Origin: Microcystis aeruginosa W13-11
Lineage (GTDB): Bacteria > Cyanobacteriota > Cyanobacteriia > Cyanobacteriales > Microcystaceae
Reading direction: 5' to 3'
DNA length: 24,511 bases
Assembly (NCBI GenBank): GCA_009995705.1
Contig: JAADBR010000050.1
Span: forward strand, 1-24,511
Shown here: in pieces, positions 9,094-18,904 of the stretch
Layout of the letters: each line of letters starts with the position of its first letter
Position numbering within the stretch: the stretch's first letter is position 1
Notes under the pieces: generated by a model
Told to the model about the DNA's origin: nothing
The model's database searches: none
The model's input: only the letters and a program-made list of their open reading frames with translations
Translations under genes and position numbers: made by a program

Positions 9094-10458
9094 ATGGAAG
9101 TTATTTGTACGCGTCCCCATTGTCCGAGACCGCGTAATCAGTGCCTAGACCTAGACGATAGCAATCGCTTAACCTCGATCGAGCAGAAATATTGTGTTAC
9201 TTGCGGGATGCCATTAATTTTGGGGGGACGTTATTTACCAGAACGTTTATTAGGACAAGGGGGATTTGGGGCAGCATTTTTAGCAGTAGATCGTTATAGT
9301 CCCAAAAAAGCTAAATGTGTAATCAAACAATTTCAACCTTCTGGTAATTTAAGTCCCCAAGCTTTAGAAAAAGCGAAAAATTTATTTTTTCAAGAAGCGC
9401 ACGTTTTAGAAGATTTAGGACGAGAACATCCTCAAATCCCCGATCTCTATGCTTTTTTCCCTTTAAAAGTCAAGAATCAATTAACGGGAGAAGAAGAGCA
9501 ATTTTTCTATCTGGCCCAGGAATATATCGACGGTAAAAACTTAGAAGAAATGCTCCAACAGCAACAAAAACCCTTTCAAGAAAGTGAAGTTAAAAACATT
9601 CTCAAAGAATTACTTCTTATCCTCAAATTTATTCATGAAAATGGTTCTATTCACCGGGATATAAAACCATCTAACATCATGCTATCCAAAAATGGCCGCC
9701 TCTATTTACTCGATTTTGGAGCAGTAAAACAGGCGACTAATAACCCTAGTAATACACAAGAGAAATCCACAACAATTTATTCAGCCGGATTTGCTCCTCC
9801 CGAACAACAATTAGGCAATCAGGTATCAGCATCCACAGATTTATATGCCCTAGCGGCTACCTGTGTTACACTCTTAACTAATCGCGATCCTGATGAGCTA
9901 TACGATCCGCAAAAACAGTTCTGGAATTGGCAAAATTATGCCCCTAATATCAGTGCAGATTTAGCCCAAGTATTCAATAAAATGTTACTAGCAAATCCCT
10001 GGGATAGATTTCAATCCTGTGGAGAAGTTTTAACCGCTTTAAATCCTCCTCCCCCATCTCCCACCTCTCCTCCACCTTCTCCAATTCCCCCAGCTTCTCC
10101 AGTGATTAGAAAAAGTTCCCGCTTTTCTCTTGGGGAAACTTTTGCTAATGCTGCCTTTACAGGATTTGAGGGGACATTATTAGTAATTGCCTTAAATAGT
10201 TTAGTTCCCTCGGTGGGAATTGTCATCGCCTTTATGATCTTAGGTGGCTTAGTTTTGGCATTATTTAAAAAAGTGATTGAAGGAAAAGACTTACCGATTC
10301 TAGCAGCAATTACCCTCGCCTTCCTGTTAATTCCGCAACTGCAAAACGGCCTAAGTTTTCCTGAAATTGCTATCATTGCCGTGATGGCAGCCATTGGAGC
10401 CATTGCTATTACTGCCTTTTTCCGGTTAATATATCAGATAATTTTGCGTTTATTTTAA
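9094..10458 (+). CDS. Membrane-anchored Ser/Thr protein kinase with cysteine-rich N-terminus
   Basis: A 454-aa Hanks-type kinase. Residues 1-40 contain Cys5, 10, 17, 34 and 37 (CTRPHC...QC...YCVTCG), a likely zinc-ribbon-like motif found at the start of many cyanobacterial kinases. The kinase domain spans ~47-310: glycine loop GQGGFG 54-59, Lys78 in CVIKQ, HRD 187-189 in SIHRDIKPSN, and DFG 207-209. A Pro/Ser linker (about 313-333) leads to three or four hydrophobic helices ending at the C-terminus. The frame opens upstream to a TTG at 9046, but the ATG at 9094 starts the cysteine motif and is preferred. The last 9 bp overlap the end of the convergent decarboxylase gene. The target is unknown. 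Confidence 0.92.
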   Translation: MEVICTRPHCPRPRNQCLDLDDSNRLTSIEQKYCVTCGMPLILGGRYLPERLLGQGGFGAAFLAVDRYSPKKAKCVIKQFQPSGNLSPQALEKAKNLFFQEAHVLEDLGREHPQIPDLYAFFPLKVKNQLTGEEEQFFYLAQEYIDGKNLEEMLQQQQKPFQESEVKNILKELLLILKFIHENGSIHRDIKPSNIMLSKNGRLYLLDFGAVKQATNNPSNTQEKSTTIYSAGFAPPEQQLGNQVSASTDLYALAATCVTLLTNRDPDELYDPQKQFWNWQNYAPNISADLAQVFNKMLLANPWDRFQSCGEVLTALNPPPPSPTSPPPSPIPPASPVIRKSSRFSLGETFANAAFTGFEGTLLVIALNSLVPSVGIVIAFMILGGLVLALFKKVIEGKDLPILAAITLAFLLIPQLQNGLSFPEIAIIAVMAAIGAIAITAFFRLIYQIILRLF

Positions 10459-11889
10459 AACCCTGAAAGTTGCCAAATTATCATCACTACCGCCGGTAAT
10501 CGTGCCACCGAGGTCTAAAATAGTTTGCAGATAGTCGAGGACTTCCTGAGAAATTAACTCACCCGGCATCAAAACGGGAATACCGGGGGGATAGGGACAG
10601 ATAACATCAGCACTAAGACGATCGAGGGCATTTTTCTGGGATACTATCTCTGTAGGGGCAAAAAAAGCCTTTCTAGGAGAAATAGCTAAATTTCCCATGA
10701 CTAGGGCAGGAGTGGGGGGTAAACTGGTAGAGGAAGGAGATTGAAGGGATTGAAAAGCAGTAATGAGGCGATTAATGTGTTCGCGATGGTTGCCGATGGA
10801 GATAATAAAAGTAAGTTGGCTTAAAGTCGGTAATTCTGCGGTGACAGCGTATTTTTCTCGCAAAATATCGTCTATTTCGTAGCCAGTTAAGCCAAAATCT
10901 TTGACAATTACCGTTAAACGAGTGCGATCAAACCAGTGACAACCCGGGATAGAATGGGGAAAGTCTAAAACAGAGATATTAGGAATTTTATCGAGTTCTT
11001 TTTGGGCAGTAGCGGCTAAATCGAGGGTTTTGGTCAGTAAATCTAGGCCTTGCGTCGCCATTTGCTTTCTAGCACTATCAAGGGAGGCGAGAAGCAAATA
11101 ACTAGGGCTAGTGGTTTGAACTAATTGTAAGGCTCGATCAACTTTTTCGGGACTAATGCGATCGCTTTTTAAGTGTAACATCGATGCTTGAGTTAATGCC
11201 CCTAAAACCTTATGGGTGGACTGAATAGCCATATCGGCGCCGAGAGACAGGGCAGCCGGAGGTAAATCGGGATGAAAGGCAAAATGCGCCCCGTGGGCCT
11301 CATCGACGAGCAGCGGGATAGAATAATGATTGGTAATCTGGGCGATAGTTTCTAAGTCACAGCAAACCCCTTGATAGGTGGGAGAGACTACCATCACCGC
11401 TTTAGCGTCGGGATGGAGTTTCAGGGCATAAGCGAGGGATTGGGGGGTTATATTTAAATTTAGATCGATAGTGGGATTATATTCGGGATTGATAAAGACA
11501 GGTTGCGCCCCAGAGAGAATTAAGCCCGAAATTGCCGATTTATGCATATTTCTCGCCAAAATAATTTTATCTCCCTCGCCGCAAGTGGCTAAAATCGCCG
11601 CAATAATGCCACAACTGGAACCATTGACTAAAAACCAGCTTTTATCTGCCCCAAATGTCTCGGCTGCTAAAATTTGCGCTTCTTTAATCACTCCCGTCGG
11701 GGCAAACAAATTATCTAGGTCGGGTAATTCGGGTAAATCGGCTTTAAAGACGCTTTTTCCCAGTAAATTACTTAAATCTTCCCCAATTCCTTCCCCCTGC
11801 TTATGCCCTGGCGCATAGAATGGTACATCTAAACTATTGACTTTTTTTTGCAGTTGTGATAGTAACGGAGCGGATTCTGGCGAAAGCAT
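10450..11889 (-). CDS. PLP-dependent Orn/Lys/Arg decarboxylase family protein
   Basis: A 479-aa fold-type I PLP enzyme. Key motifs are FYAPGHKQG (24-32), DLPELPDLDNL (51-61), the cofactor Asp in DEAHGAH (196-202), and the Schiff-base Lys227 in STHKVLGALTQ. It lacks the N-terminal wing domain of the large enterobacterial enzymes and matches the shorter Bacillus/cyanobacterial type. It likely decarboxylates a basic amino acid to a polyamine precursor (agmatine, putrescine or cadaverine); the substrate cannot be read from the sequence. The ATG at 11887-11889 gives the expected N-terminus. It is transcribed alone, towards the kinase gene, with a 9-bp tail overlap. Confidence 0.93.
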   Translation of the reverse strand: MLSPESAPLLSQLQKKVNSLDVPFYAPGHKQGEGIGEDLSNLLGKSVFKADLPELPDLDNLFAPTGVIKEAQILAAETFGADKSWFLVNGSSCGIIAAILATCGEGDKIILARNMHKSAISGLILSGAQPVFINPEYNPTIDLNLNITPQSLAYALKLHPDAKAVMVVSPTYQGVCCDLETIAQITNHYSIPLLVDEAHGAHFAFHPDLPPAALSLGADMAIQSTHKVLGALTQASMLHLKSDRISPEKVDRALQLVQTTSPSYLLLASLDSARKQMATQGLDLLTKTLDLAATAQKELDKIPNISVLDFPHSIPGCHWFDRTRLTVIVKDFGLTGYEIDDILREKYAVTAELPTLSQLTFIISIGNHREHINRLITAFQSLQSPSSTSLPPTPALVMGNLAISPRKAFFAPTEIVSQKNALDRLSADVICPYPPGIPVLMPGELISQEVLDYLQTILDLGGTITGGSDDNLATFRVLK

Positions 11890-11936
11890 TTTTGGAAGGA
11901 ATTATGAATTATGGCTCTCTTGGATTTGGTGGGTAA

Positions 11937-11956
11937 AATGTATTCTAAGATACATT
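11937..11956. promoter_or_regulatory. Perfect palindrome upstream of the decarboxylase gene
   Basis: AATGTAT-tctaag-ATACATT is a perfect 7-bp inverted repeat 48 bp upstream of the decarboxylase start. The size and position suit a dimeric regulator's operator, but no regulator is identified. Confidence 0.3.
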
Positions 11957-12062
11957 CCTCCTAGCGAGGGGGTGGAAGGAACCACAAAGACACAAAGGAT
12001 ACAAAGATTGATCGATCAATCATATAGTAAGTTAAACTTATCACACAGAACCCAGAAGAGCC

Positions 12063-12119
12063 GAATTATGAATTATGAATTAGGAAGTGGGAAGAATAAA
12101 TAAAAGCTGACTGCTGACT
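12063..12119 (+). repeat. AATTATG-type dispersed repeat, copy A
   Basis: Tandem GAATTATGAATTATGAATTA is followed by GGGAAGAATAAATAAAAG and CTGACTGCTGACT. The same order of motifs recurs at 17131-17203. Both copies lie about 5-50 bp before a MITE copy. Confidence 0.6.
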
Positions 12120-12163
12120 CCCCAAAAGGAAAACTTCGTACCTCATCATTAAGATAACTGCTC

Positions 12164-12341
12164 TAAGTAGCTGGTTATAATTAAATTAAAAATGGATTTT
12201 AGGTTCGATCCCCCCTGCCCCCCTTAATAAGGGGGGTGCCGATAGGCGGGGGGATCCCCCTTATTAAGGGGGGTGCCGATAGGCGGGGGGATCCCCCTTG
12301 ATAAGGGGGGCATCTAATAATTTTTAACGCCTACCTACTTA
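12164..12341 (+). mobile_element. MITE-like element, copy 1 (178 bp, two internal units)
   Basis: It begins TAAGTAGCTGGTTATAATTA and ends AACGCCTACCTACTTA. The ends are imperfect inverted repeats (TAAGTAG / CTACTTA) bounded by TA, which suggests Tc1/mariner/IS630-type mobilisation. The core has a C/G-rich palindrome plus two tandem 37-bp units (12237-12273 and 12274-12310), each containing TGCCGATAGGCGGGGGGATC followed by CCCCCTTRWTAAGGGGGG. There is no coding capacity. Copies 2 and 3 lie in the opposite orientation. Confidence 0.8.
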
Positions 12342-12349
12342 ACATCTCT

Positions 12350-12460
12350 ATTTTGGCTTTGTTGGTTGCCATCGAGAAATTAAGCGAAAATCCCGACCAT
12401 ATTAAGCGGATTTCGCCGATAGCATATCTCGAAAAGAACGCCATCCTAAATCTGATATAG
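12350..12460 (+). pseudogene. Possible short coding remnant beside MITE copy 1
   Basis: A 36-codon open stretch starting 9 bp after the MITE reads ILALLVAIEKLSENPDHIKR and continues to a TAG at 12458-12460. The amino-acid composition looks protein-like, but there is no start codon and I cannot assign a family. It could be the tail of a gene disrupted by the MITE. Confidence 0.2.
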
Positions 12461-12534
12461 TAGGGGATAGCTTACGGTTTTAACCATTCCTGATGTGTTG
12501 AAATCTTCTAGAACTATCGTAGTGAAAAAGCCAA

Positions 12535-13116
12535 TCAGGCAAGGGATTCTCCCACTTCTAAGAGGGGACAAAAGGGAAAATAGGGAGAAACCGTCCAACG
12601 ATAGAATTTTTTGCTGCTGGTGGACTGAAGATTAAAACGCAGGGAAACAAAGGGGAAAAAGGGAGATACGGAACAATTCCAACTGAAAGCCGGCTTAGAA
12701 CTGCTATTATCGCCCTGCAAAGACCAAGCAGGGTATTGAAAAACCTCGCGGACGAGGGATTTGCCTTCATCGGTAACTTGGGCGCAGCTGCGATTAATGC
12801 CCGAAACCAAACAGAGACTATTACCGATACAATTATCATTAGAAGCCACGATCAGGAGATCTTCACCGGTGGTGGTTAGGTCAAAAGTGATAAAATCTCC
12901 TGCTTGCCAACGACTAAGGACTTGTCCCTGGGCATTCTGGTAGATAGCGCTGCAGTTTTCGGGATCGAGAAGACGATTACTATCGGGATCTAAGTAACCG
13001 CAAACCTTGCCCATCAGACGAGTTCCATCTTGAAACCCATAGACCCAATCAAAGGTGTCGATGTTAGCGGCCTTTTGATTGTTTTTGTTAACCAATAGTA
13101 ATCGATCGCTGACCAC
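12535..13116 (-). CDS. Hypothetical protein
   Basis: A 193-aa protein that I do not recognise. The start is a GTG (13114-13116) with AGAG about 10 nt upstream; no ATG is closer to the conserved-looking start MVSDRLLLVNKNN. The N-terminal two thirds has DTFDWVYGFQDGTRLMGKVCGYLDP and several cysteines (NCSAIY, NDNCIGNSLCLVSG, NRSCAQV), which may form disulphides. The last ~45 residues contain two similar segments, VSPFFPF and VSPYFPF, derived from poly-G/A DNA; this tail may be non-native sequence read through after a lost stop. It is divergent from pyrH, with a 205-bp gap. Confidence 0.55.
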   Translation of the reverse strand: MVSDRLLLVNKNNQKAANIDTFDWVYGFQDGTRLMGKVCGYLDPDSNRLLDPENCSAIYQNAQGQVLSRWQAGDFITFDLTTTGEDLLIVASNDNCIGNSLCLVSGINRSCAQVTDEGKSLVREVFQYPAWSLQGDNSSSKPAFSWNCSVSPFFPFVSLRFNLQSTSSKKFYRWTVSPYFPFCPLLEVGESLA

Positions 13117-13231
13117 GGTTATTAATTCTCTATAAAACTAAGCTTCCCCTAATAACAAAGGTATCACTAAATACTAATTTCCCAACGAAAAGATTTATTA
13201 ATCTTAACTTGTCGGTTCCAGGAGAGAGTGA

Positions 13232-14579
<1,348 letters not shown>

Positions 14580-14596
14580 TTTTTTTTCTCCTAAGG

Positions 14597-14634
14597 AATA
14601 GAACAGGCTTTTTGTCTGTTCTATTTGTTTTTTA
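14597..14634 (+). terminator. Intrinsic terminator of pyrH-frr
   Basis: AATAGAACAG (14597-14606) pairs perfectly with CTGTTCTATT (14616-14625) across a 9-nt loop and is followed by TGTTTTTTAT. Confidence 0.88.
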
Positions 14635-14960
14635 TCCCTAGGTAAAAGCTAGGGGTAGGGCTAGTGGGAGGGTTTGGAGGTGAAGTCTTTCCGTATCGCG
14701 GCATCTCAGGTTATCAAAAATTCGAGTTTAAAATCCCTTCATTTGAGGACGTGGTAAGTTGTTGACTATCTAATTAAAGTCTTAGATTGTAAAATCTATA
14801 GCAATTTTCTGTTACACCAAATCAGCTGAAGCGTTCCACATCCTTAACTAAAATCTTTGATCGCTGCCAAAAAAGTTTTGGCTAAGAAAAATCCTAATCA
14901 ATGGGTTGACAGCAGGAGATAGGAGGGACTTTTTGATAGTTTTTGTTTTCTGGACTTAAT

Positions 14961-15065
14961 TAAGTACGTAGGCGTTAAAAATTATCCCCCTGCCCCCCTT
15001 ATCAAGGGGGGCAGGGGGGATCAAACCCAAAATCTATCTTCAATTTAATTATAACCAGCTACTTA
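14961..15065 (-). mobile_element. MITE-like element, copy 2 (105 bp, no extra unit)
   Basis: It starts TAAGTACGTAGGCGTTAAAA and ends TTATAACCAGCTACTTA, the reverse orientation of copy 1. Only the basic C/G-rich palindrome is present, so this is the shortest form. It ends 116 bp upstream of the kinase-WD40 start codon. Confidence 0.78.
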
Positions 15066-15181
15066 CCATTTTTGCTAATCTAACCAATAGCCCAAGGGCA
15101 GCGAGGGTTGAAAAGAAAATCACCCGCACGAAGTTTATCCATTTTAAAATGACAGCATTCCTATTAGACAGTCGCTATTAA

Positions 15182-17065
15182 ATGCTAAACAATCGCTATG
15201 AAATCTTGAAAACACTAGGTAGAGGCGGTTTTGGCGAAACTTTCCTCGCGATCGATACTCGTATGCCCTCCGGCCGCAAATGTGTAATCAAGCAACTAAA
15301 GCCAGATGAGGCTACAACTGGCACAGCACCAACTTCAGATTGGTTTAAAGAACGTTTCCAGCGAGAAGCCGCTATTTTAGAAGAATTAGGGCAAAATAAC
15401 CGACAAATTCCTCAACTTTACGAGTACTTTTCAGAAGGAGAAAATTTCTTCTTCGTCCAAGAATGGATTGAAGGGATCACCCTCAGTGAAAAACACCAAC
15501 AAGAAGGCAACCTCTCGGAAGGGGAAGTAGAAAAAATCTTGCGAGAACTCCTACCCGTCCTCGACTACATCCACGGCCGAGGAATCATCCACCGGGACAT
15601 CAAACCCGACAATATCATCCTGCGGGCCAGCGACGGTAAACCTGTTCTCATTGATTTTGGTATTTTCAAAGAGGTGAACAACATCAATGGCGGCAATAAA
15701 ACAGTCCCTTTGGGAACTCCCGGCTACATGGCATCAGAACAAGCCGCTGGCCATCCAGTTCGCTCCAGCGACTTCTACAGCTTGGGTCTAACCGCAATTT
15801 TCCTGCTGACGGGCAAAACTCCTCAAGCTCTCACCAGCGACCCCAACACCGGTGAAATCCTCTGGCGAAAAGATGCGCCCCACCGACCCTCGAATTTAGC
15901 CGCCGTTATCGATCGCGCTGTCCGTTCCCACCCCCGCGATCGCTTCGCCTCTGCTCAAGAAATGTTAACCTTCTTGCCCGTTTCTTCCCAACCGACTGTT
16001 TCTGTCACCCCATCTCCTACTACTTCTTCCCCACCTCCACCTCCCCCACTATCGAGGTTTAACCCTTGGTTCTGGGTAATTTTTATTGTTATAACTGGTG
16101 GGCTTTCTTTTGGGTTTGGCTATCCAATAATAAAACCGTTGTTGGATTTCTTGTTCCCAAATAAACCAACGGTTGAAGAACTTCCCTTGATTGAGCCGTC
16201 GAGCCAGATTAATTCTTTTGTACTAGACCGAGAGGGTCAAACTTTGGTAGGTGGGGATGAGAAAGGGAACATCTACCTGTGGGAAGTGGCAACTGGAAAA
16301 CGGAAAAAAACCATAGCAGGACAAGGAAAAGCTATTTTAGCGATCGCTATAAGTAACGATCAACAGATCTTAGCCAGCAGCAGTGAAGATGGCACAATCA
16401 AGGTTTGGGATTTAAAAACGGGAAAAGAACGTATTACCCTGCCACCTCAGCGAGGTTTAATCGCCCTAGCCTTAAGTTCCGATGGCAATACACTGGTTAC
16501 TGGTGGAGAAGATGCAACAGTTAAACTCTGGAATCTGTCAACGGGAAATTTAATCGAGACGCTACCAGTGGAAAAAGAGGTGGTATCCCTTGCCATCAAT
16601 CAAGACGCATCAATTATCGTCAGCGGACATTCGGGCGGTGACATCATTTTTTGGCAAAAACAAGGCAGTAACCCCTACGAACCACGCATTTTTCCCTCTA
16701 TCAATCCATGGGAAGCCCACTCGGTTGCCATCAGTGTCGATGGAACGACCGCCGCTAGTAGCAGTTGCCAAGACAATATCAGAATCTGGAAAGATAGCAA
16801 TTGGAAAGATTCTCCTCTCCAAGCAGGGTCATCCGCCGATATCTGTTTGATAGTTATCAGCGAAGATGGCAAGATAATTGCTGGCCGCAGTTCCGATGAA
16901 ACCATTAGATTATGGAATCTAAACACTAAAAAGGAGATTTTTAGCTACTCCCCTTCCTCTCCCAAATCTTTCGATTCACCTAGAATGATCGCCCTCAGTG
17001 GAGATGGGCATACCGTTGCCAGCAATTTTAACAAGAAAATCCAAGTTTGGCGGCCGAGTTTCTGA
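15182..17065 (+). CDS. Ser/Thr protein kinase with transmembrane helix and WD40 repeats
   Basis: A 627-aa protein. The Hanks-type kinase domain spans about 5-265: GRGGFG 13-18, Lys37 in CVIKQ, HRD 137-139 in IIHRDIKPDN, and DFG 158-160. A Ser/Pro-rich linker (about 268-293) leads to one hydrophobic helix (about 297-320). Residues ~340-627 form WD40-type repeats, with WD or similar closing motifs such as IKVWDLKTGK, VKLWNLSTGN, IRIWKD, IRLWNLNTKK and IQVWRP, probably a seven-bladed propeller. With this topology kinase and propeller lie on opposite sides of the membrane, so the propeller may sense an external ligand. The ATG at 15182 gives a typical kinase N-terminus. The next genes on the strand encode exported proteins, starting 418 bp downstream beyond a MITE. 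Confidence 0.93.
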   Translation: MLNNRYEILKTLGRGGFGETFLAIDTRMPSGRKCVIKQLKPDEATTGTAPTSDWFKERFQREAAILEELGQNNRQIPQLYEYFSEGENFFFVQEWIEGITLSEKHQQEGNLSEGEVEKILRELLPVLDYIHGRGIIHRDIKPDNIILRASDGKPVLIDFGIFKEVNNINGGNKTVPLGTPGYMASEQAAGHPVRSSDFYSLGLTAIFLLTGKTPQALTSDPNTGEILWRKDAPHRPSNLAAVIDRAVRSHPRDRFASAQEMLTFLPVSSQPTVSVTPSPTTSSPPPPPPLSRFNPWFWVIFIVITGGLSFGFGYPIIKPLLDFLFPNKPTVEELPLIEPSSQINSFVLDREGQTLVGGDEKGNIYLWEVATGKRKKTIAGQGKAILAIAISNDQQILASSSEDGTIKVWDLKTGKERITLPPQRGLIALALSSDGNTLVTGGEDATVKLWNLSTGNLIETLPVEKEVVSLAINQDASIIVSGHSGGDIIFWQKQGSNPYEPRIFPSINPWEAHSVAISVDGTTAASSSCQDNIRIWKDSNWKDSPLQAGSSADICLIVISEDGKIIAGRSSDETIRLWNLNTKKEIFSYSPSSPKSFDSPRMIALSGDGHTVASNFNKKIQVWRPSF

Positions 17066-17130
17066 ATTATCGGTGTCAAGATTATCCTGACCGGATTTCA
17101 TACTACATCTTGTTTAATAACGTATTCTGG

Positions 17131-17203
17131 GAATTATGAATTATGAGGTGGCAATTGGGAAGAATAAATAAGAGTCCTTTTCTGCTGCTGATGACTGATA
17201 GCT
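17131..17203 (+). repeat. AATTATG-type dispersed repeat, copy B
   Basis: GAATTATGAATTATGAGG is followed by GGGAAGAATAAATAAGAG and CTGATGACTGATAGCT, in the same order as 12063-12119. It again directly precedes a MITE copy. Confidence 0.6.
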
Positions 17204-17208
17204 ATAAA

Positions 17209-17361
17209 TAAGTAGGTAGGCGTTAAAAATTATCAGATGCCCCCCTTATTAAGGGGGGATTAAGGGGGGATCCCCCCGCCTACCGGCACCCCCCTTATCA
17301 AGGGGGGCAGGGGGGATCGAACCTAAAATCCATTTTTAATTTAATTATAACCAGCTACTTA
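17209..17361 (-). mobile_element. MITE-like element, copy 3 (153 bp, one longer internal unit)
   Basis: It starts TAAGTAGGTAGGCGTTAAAA and ends TTATAACCAGCTACTTA, the same orientation as copy 2. Read in the copy 1 orientation, it has one 48-bp internal unit in place of the two 37-bp units. That unit is extended by an extra TTAATCCCCCC-type segment. Confidence 0.78.
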
Positions 17362-17483
17362 AGTGGGAAGCGGGGCGCAGGTTTTTAAAGTTCGATCGGG
17401 ATTTAATCGTCTTATTAAAAGTTGATTTGGGATGAATCCCATGTTAGACTAGCAAGCAAAACGAAAAAAAGAGGTCATTGAGG

Positions 17484-18044
17484 ATGAAACACCGACAGCC
17501 ATACGAAATTCTGGCGATGTTATTCTTAACTGGTGCGGCCACTTTCAGTGTACCAGAACCTAGCAAGTCCGCAGGAAAGGGACTGTTCTTCTGCGGCCAA
17601 CTTCAGGGAAAGTGGAATACCTTTGTCAAACGCCCTAAAAGAAATATAGCGATAATTGAATGGACTTCTAACGACTTTGCCGAGTCAGGATGGGACAACA
17701 GGAAACGCTGCATCACGGTTTCCGATCGCTTTAATCAATATGCTCCTTGGCTGACTAATGTTAAAACTTCAAATGTCAATGGCTATCCCGTCATCTGTGT
17801 TCCTAAAGTTAAGGGCGGCAGTTGCGCTAAAAACGAGGTATTATTCACTCTAAAAACTGGAGTAAACTCTGAAGAAGTTGCCCAAAAACTATTTAATATG
17901 AATCGCTATGGCAATCCTTCAAAATTTAGATTTACTGAGCAGCCTTTTTCCTACGATTCAGAAGGAGAACTTAACATTAATGTCGAGACCTTTATTAACA
18001 ATCTTGAAGAAATAATCGAAGCTTCAGAAAATGAGCCTCGCTAG
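17484..18044 (+). CDS. COP23-like exported protein
   Basis: A 186-aa protein with an N-terminal hydrophobic segment (MKHRQPYEILAMLFLTGAAT) fitting a signal peptide. The rest matches the pattern of the cyanobacterial COP23 family (circadian oscillating protein, membrane-associated, function unknown): FFCGQ, IIEWTSNDF, RKRCITVSDRF, NGYPVICVP, SCAKNEVLFTL, with four cysteines at 37, 76, 105 and 114. A TTG lies 6 nt upstream in frame, but the ATG at 17484 with GAGG 9 nt before it is preferred. It is followed after 8 bp by a trypsin-like protease gene; COP23 proteins often neighbour such proteases in cyanobacteria (from memory). Confidence 0.78.
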   Translation: MKHRQPYEILAMLFLTGAATFSVPEPSKSAGKGLFFCGQLQGKWNTFVKRPKRNIAIIEWTSNDFAESGWDNRKRCITVSDRFNQYAPWLTNVKTSNVNGYPVICVPKVKGGSCAKNEVLFTLKTGVNSEEVAQKLFNMNRYGNPSKFRFTEQPFSYDSEGELNINVETFINNLEEIIEASENEPR

Positions 18045-18052
18045 GAGTAAGT

Positions 18053-18904
18053 TTGGCAGTGAATCAATCCCAATGTCAACTTTTACTAATAATGTTCCTC
18101 ATCAGTAGTCCAGCCTTAAGGCTAGTGACTGATGCAGATAATGGCTACTTTGCTCCTCACATTATTCGGTCGGGATGCCCATCTTCTCGACCAATTTTGA
18201 TCGATTCCTTATATAATAAGATTAAAGTTATCACAGTAAAAATATTATATGAATCAGAATTTATCGGTTCTGGAGTAATAATTTACTCCCAAAACAACAA
18301 TTATAAAGTGATTACCAACGCCCATGTTCTCAAAGATAATCACTTTTCTTACAGTATTCAAACTTTTGACGGAAAAATTCATATTTCAGAAGTGGTAAAA
18401 ACTGCAAATTTTGCTCAGAATGACCTAGCTCTACTACAATTTAAATCCCCCTGCTTTTATGTGGCTTCTCGTCTAGGTTCTTCCGCTAACCTAAAGAGAG
18501 GGGAATATGTGTTAGCGGCGGGTTTCCCTTTTTATTTGCAGCCACAATTTGCCTATCCAGCCAATGAGTCAATACAAAAAAAAGAAACAAGAGAAAGCGC
18601 TCAGAGCCTAAACGACGAGTTTGATTTTACACCGGGTAAAATAGTTGCATTCTTAGAAAAACCGCTAGAAGGAGGATATCAAATCGGATACAATGGGGAC
18701 TTTGAAAAGGGAATGAGCGGAGGGCCATTACTCAATCAAAAGGGAGAATTAGTCGGCATCAGCGGCAGACATCCCGTTTTGTGGGAAAACTCCGATAATT
18801 ATGAAGATGGTTCTCAACCATCGCCAGATTTGCAGACTCTAATCAATAACTCAAGTTGGGCAATCCCCAGCGAACAAATTATTAAAGTAATATCTGATAA
18901 ATAG
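18053..18904 (+). CDS. Exported trypsin-like serine protease
   Basis: A 283-aa protein with a chymotrypsin/HtrA-type fold and complete triad: His91 in TNAHVL, Asp124 in NDLALLQF, and Ser222 in GMSGGPLL. Residues ~8-23 are hydrophobic (signal peptide or anchor). There is no PDZ domain, unlike DegP/HtrA. The start is a TTG at 18053 with AGGAG at 18043-18047; a GTG two codons later is an alternative. It sits 8 bp after the COP23-like gene and abuts the next protease gene with no gap, so the genes are co-transcribed. The substrate is unknown. Confidence 0.88.
   Translation: MAVNQSQCQLLLIMFLISSPALRLVTDADNGYFAPHIIRSGCPSSRPILIDSLYNKIKVITVKILYESEFIGSGVIIYSQNNNYKVITNAHVLKDNHFSYSIQTFDGKIHISEVVKTANFAQNDLALLQFKSPCFYVASRLGSSANLKRGEYVLAAGFPFYLQPQFAYPANESIQKKETRESAQSLNDEFDFTPGKIVAFLEKPLEGGYQIGYNGDFEKGMSGGPLLNQKGELVGISGRHPVLWENSDNYEDGSQPSPDLQTLINNSSWAIPSEQIIKVISDK

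Larger units (their letters stand above)
11890..12534. other. 645-bp intergenic region with repeats
   Basis: No intact gene is visible. It contains, in order, an AATTATG repeat (11899-11913), a perfect 7-bp palindrome (11937-11956), 'accacaaagacacaaaggatacaaag'-like simple sequence, a longer AATTATG-type repeat (12063-12119), MITE copy 1 (12164-12341), and a short open stretch (12350-12460). This is typical insertion-prone cyanobacterial intergenic DNA. Confidence 0.7.
14580..15181. other. About 600-bp intergenic region after frr
   Basis: It holds the frr terminator (14597-14630) and MITE copy 2 (14961-15065). In 14640-14960 I see no gene, RNA or clear repeat, only short open stretches without starts. 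The kinase-WD40 gene begins right at its end, with no clear promoter or ribosome binding site. Confidence 0.6.
17066..17483. other. 418-bp intergenic region with repeats
   Basis: It contains the AATTATG-type repeat copy B (17131-17203) and MITE copy 3 (17209-17361). The last ~120 bp before the COP23-like gene probably carry its promoter; I see no strong -35/-10 pair there. Confidence 0.6.

Noticed and set aside
10011..10403. Minus-strand open frame of 130 codons
   Set aside because: It lies fully within the kinase gene opposite its Pro-rich and membrane region, with no family motif.
11837..12103. Plus-strand open frame of 88 codons upstream of MITE copy 1
   Set aside because: It overlaps the decarboxylase start on the other strand and runs through simple AATTATG repeats; there is no ribosome binding site or motif.
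12226..12312. Tandem 37-bp units that look like a short CRISPR array
   Set aside because: The units are contiguous with no unique spacers, lie inside a MITE with defined ends, and there are no cas genes.
12558..12839. Second minus-strand frame inside the 193-aa hypothetical gene
   Set aside because: It is fully contained in the longer frame, which has a plausible start and better amino-acid composition.
14850..14925. Short protein-like stretch (VLAKKNPNQWVDS) between frr and MITE copy 2
   Set aside because: It is too short, lacks a start codon and has no recognisable relative; chance is likely.
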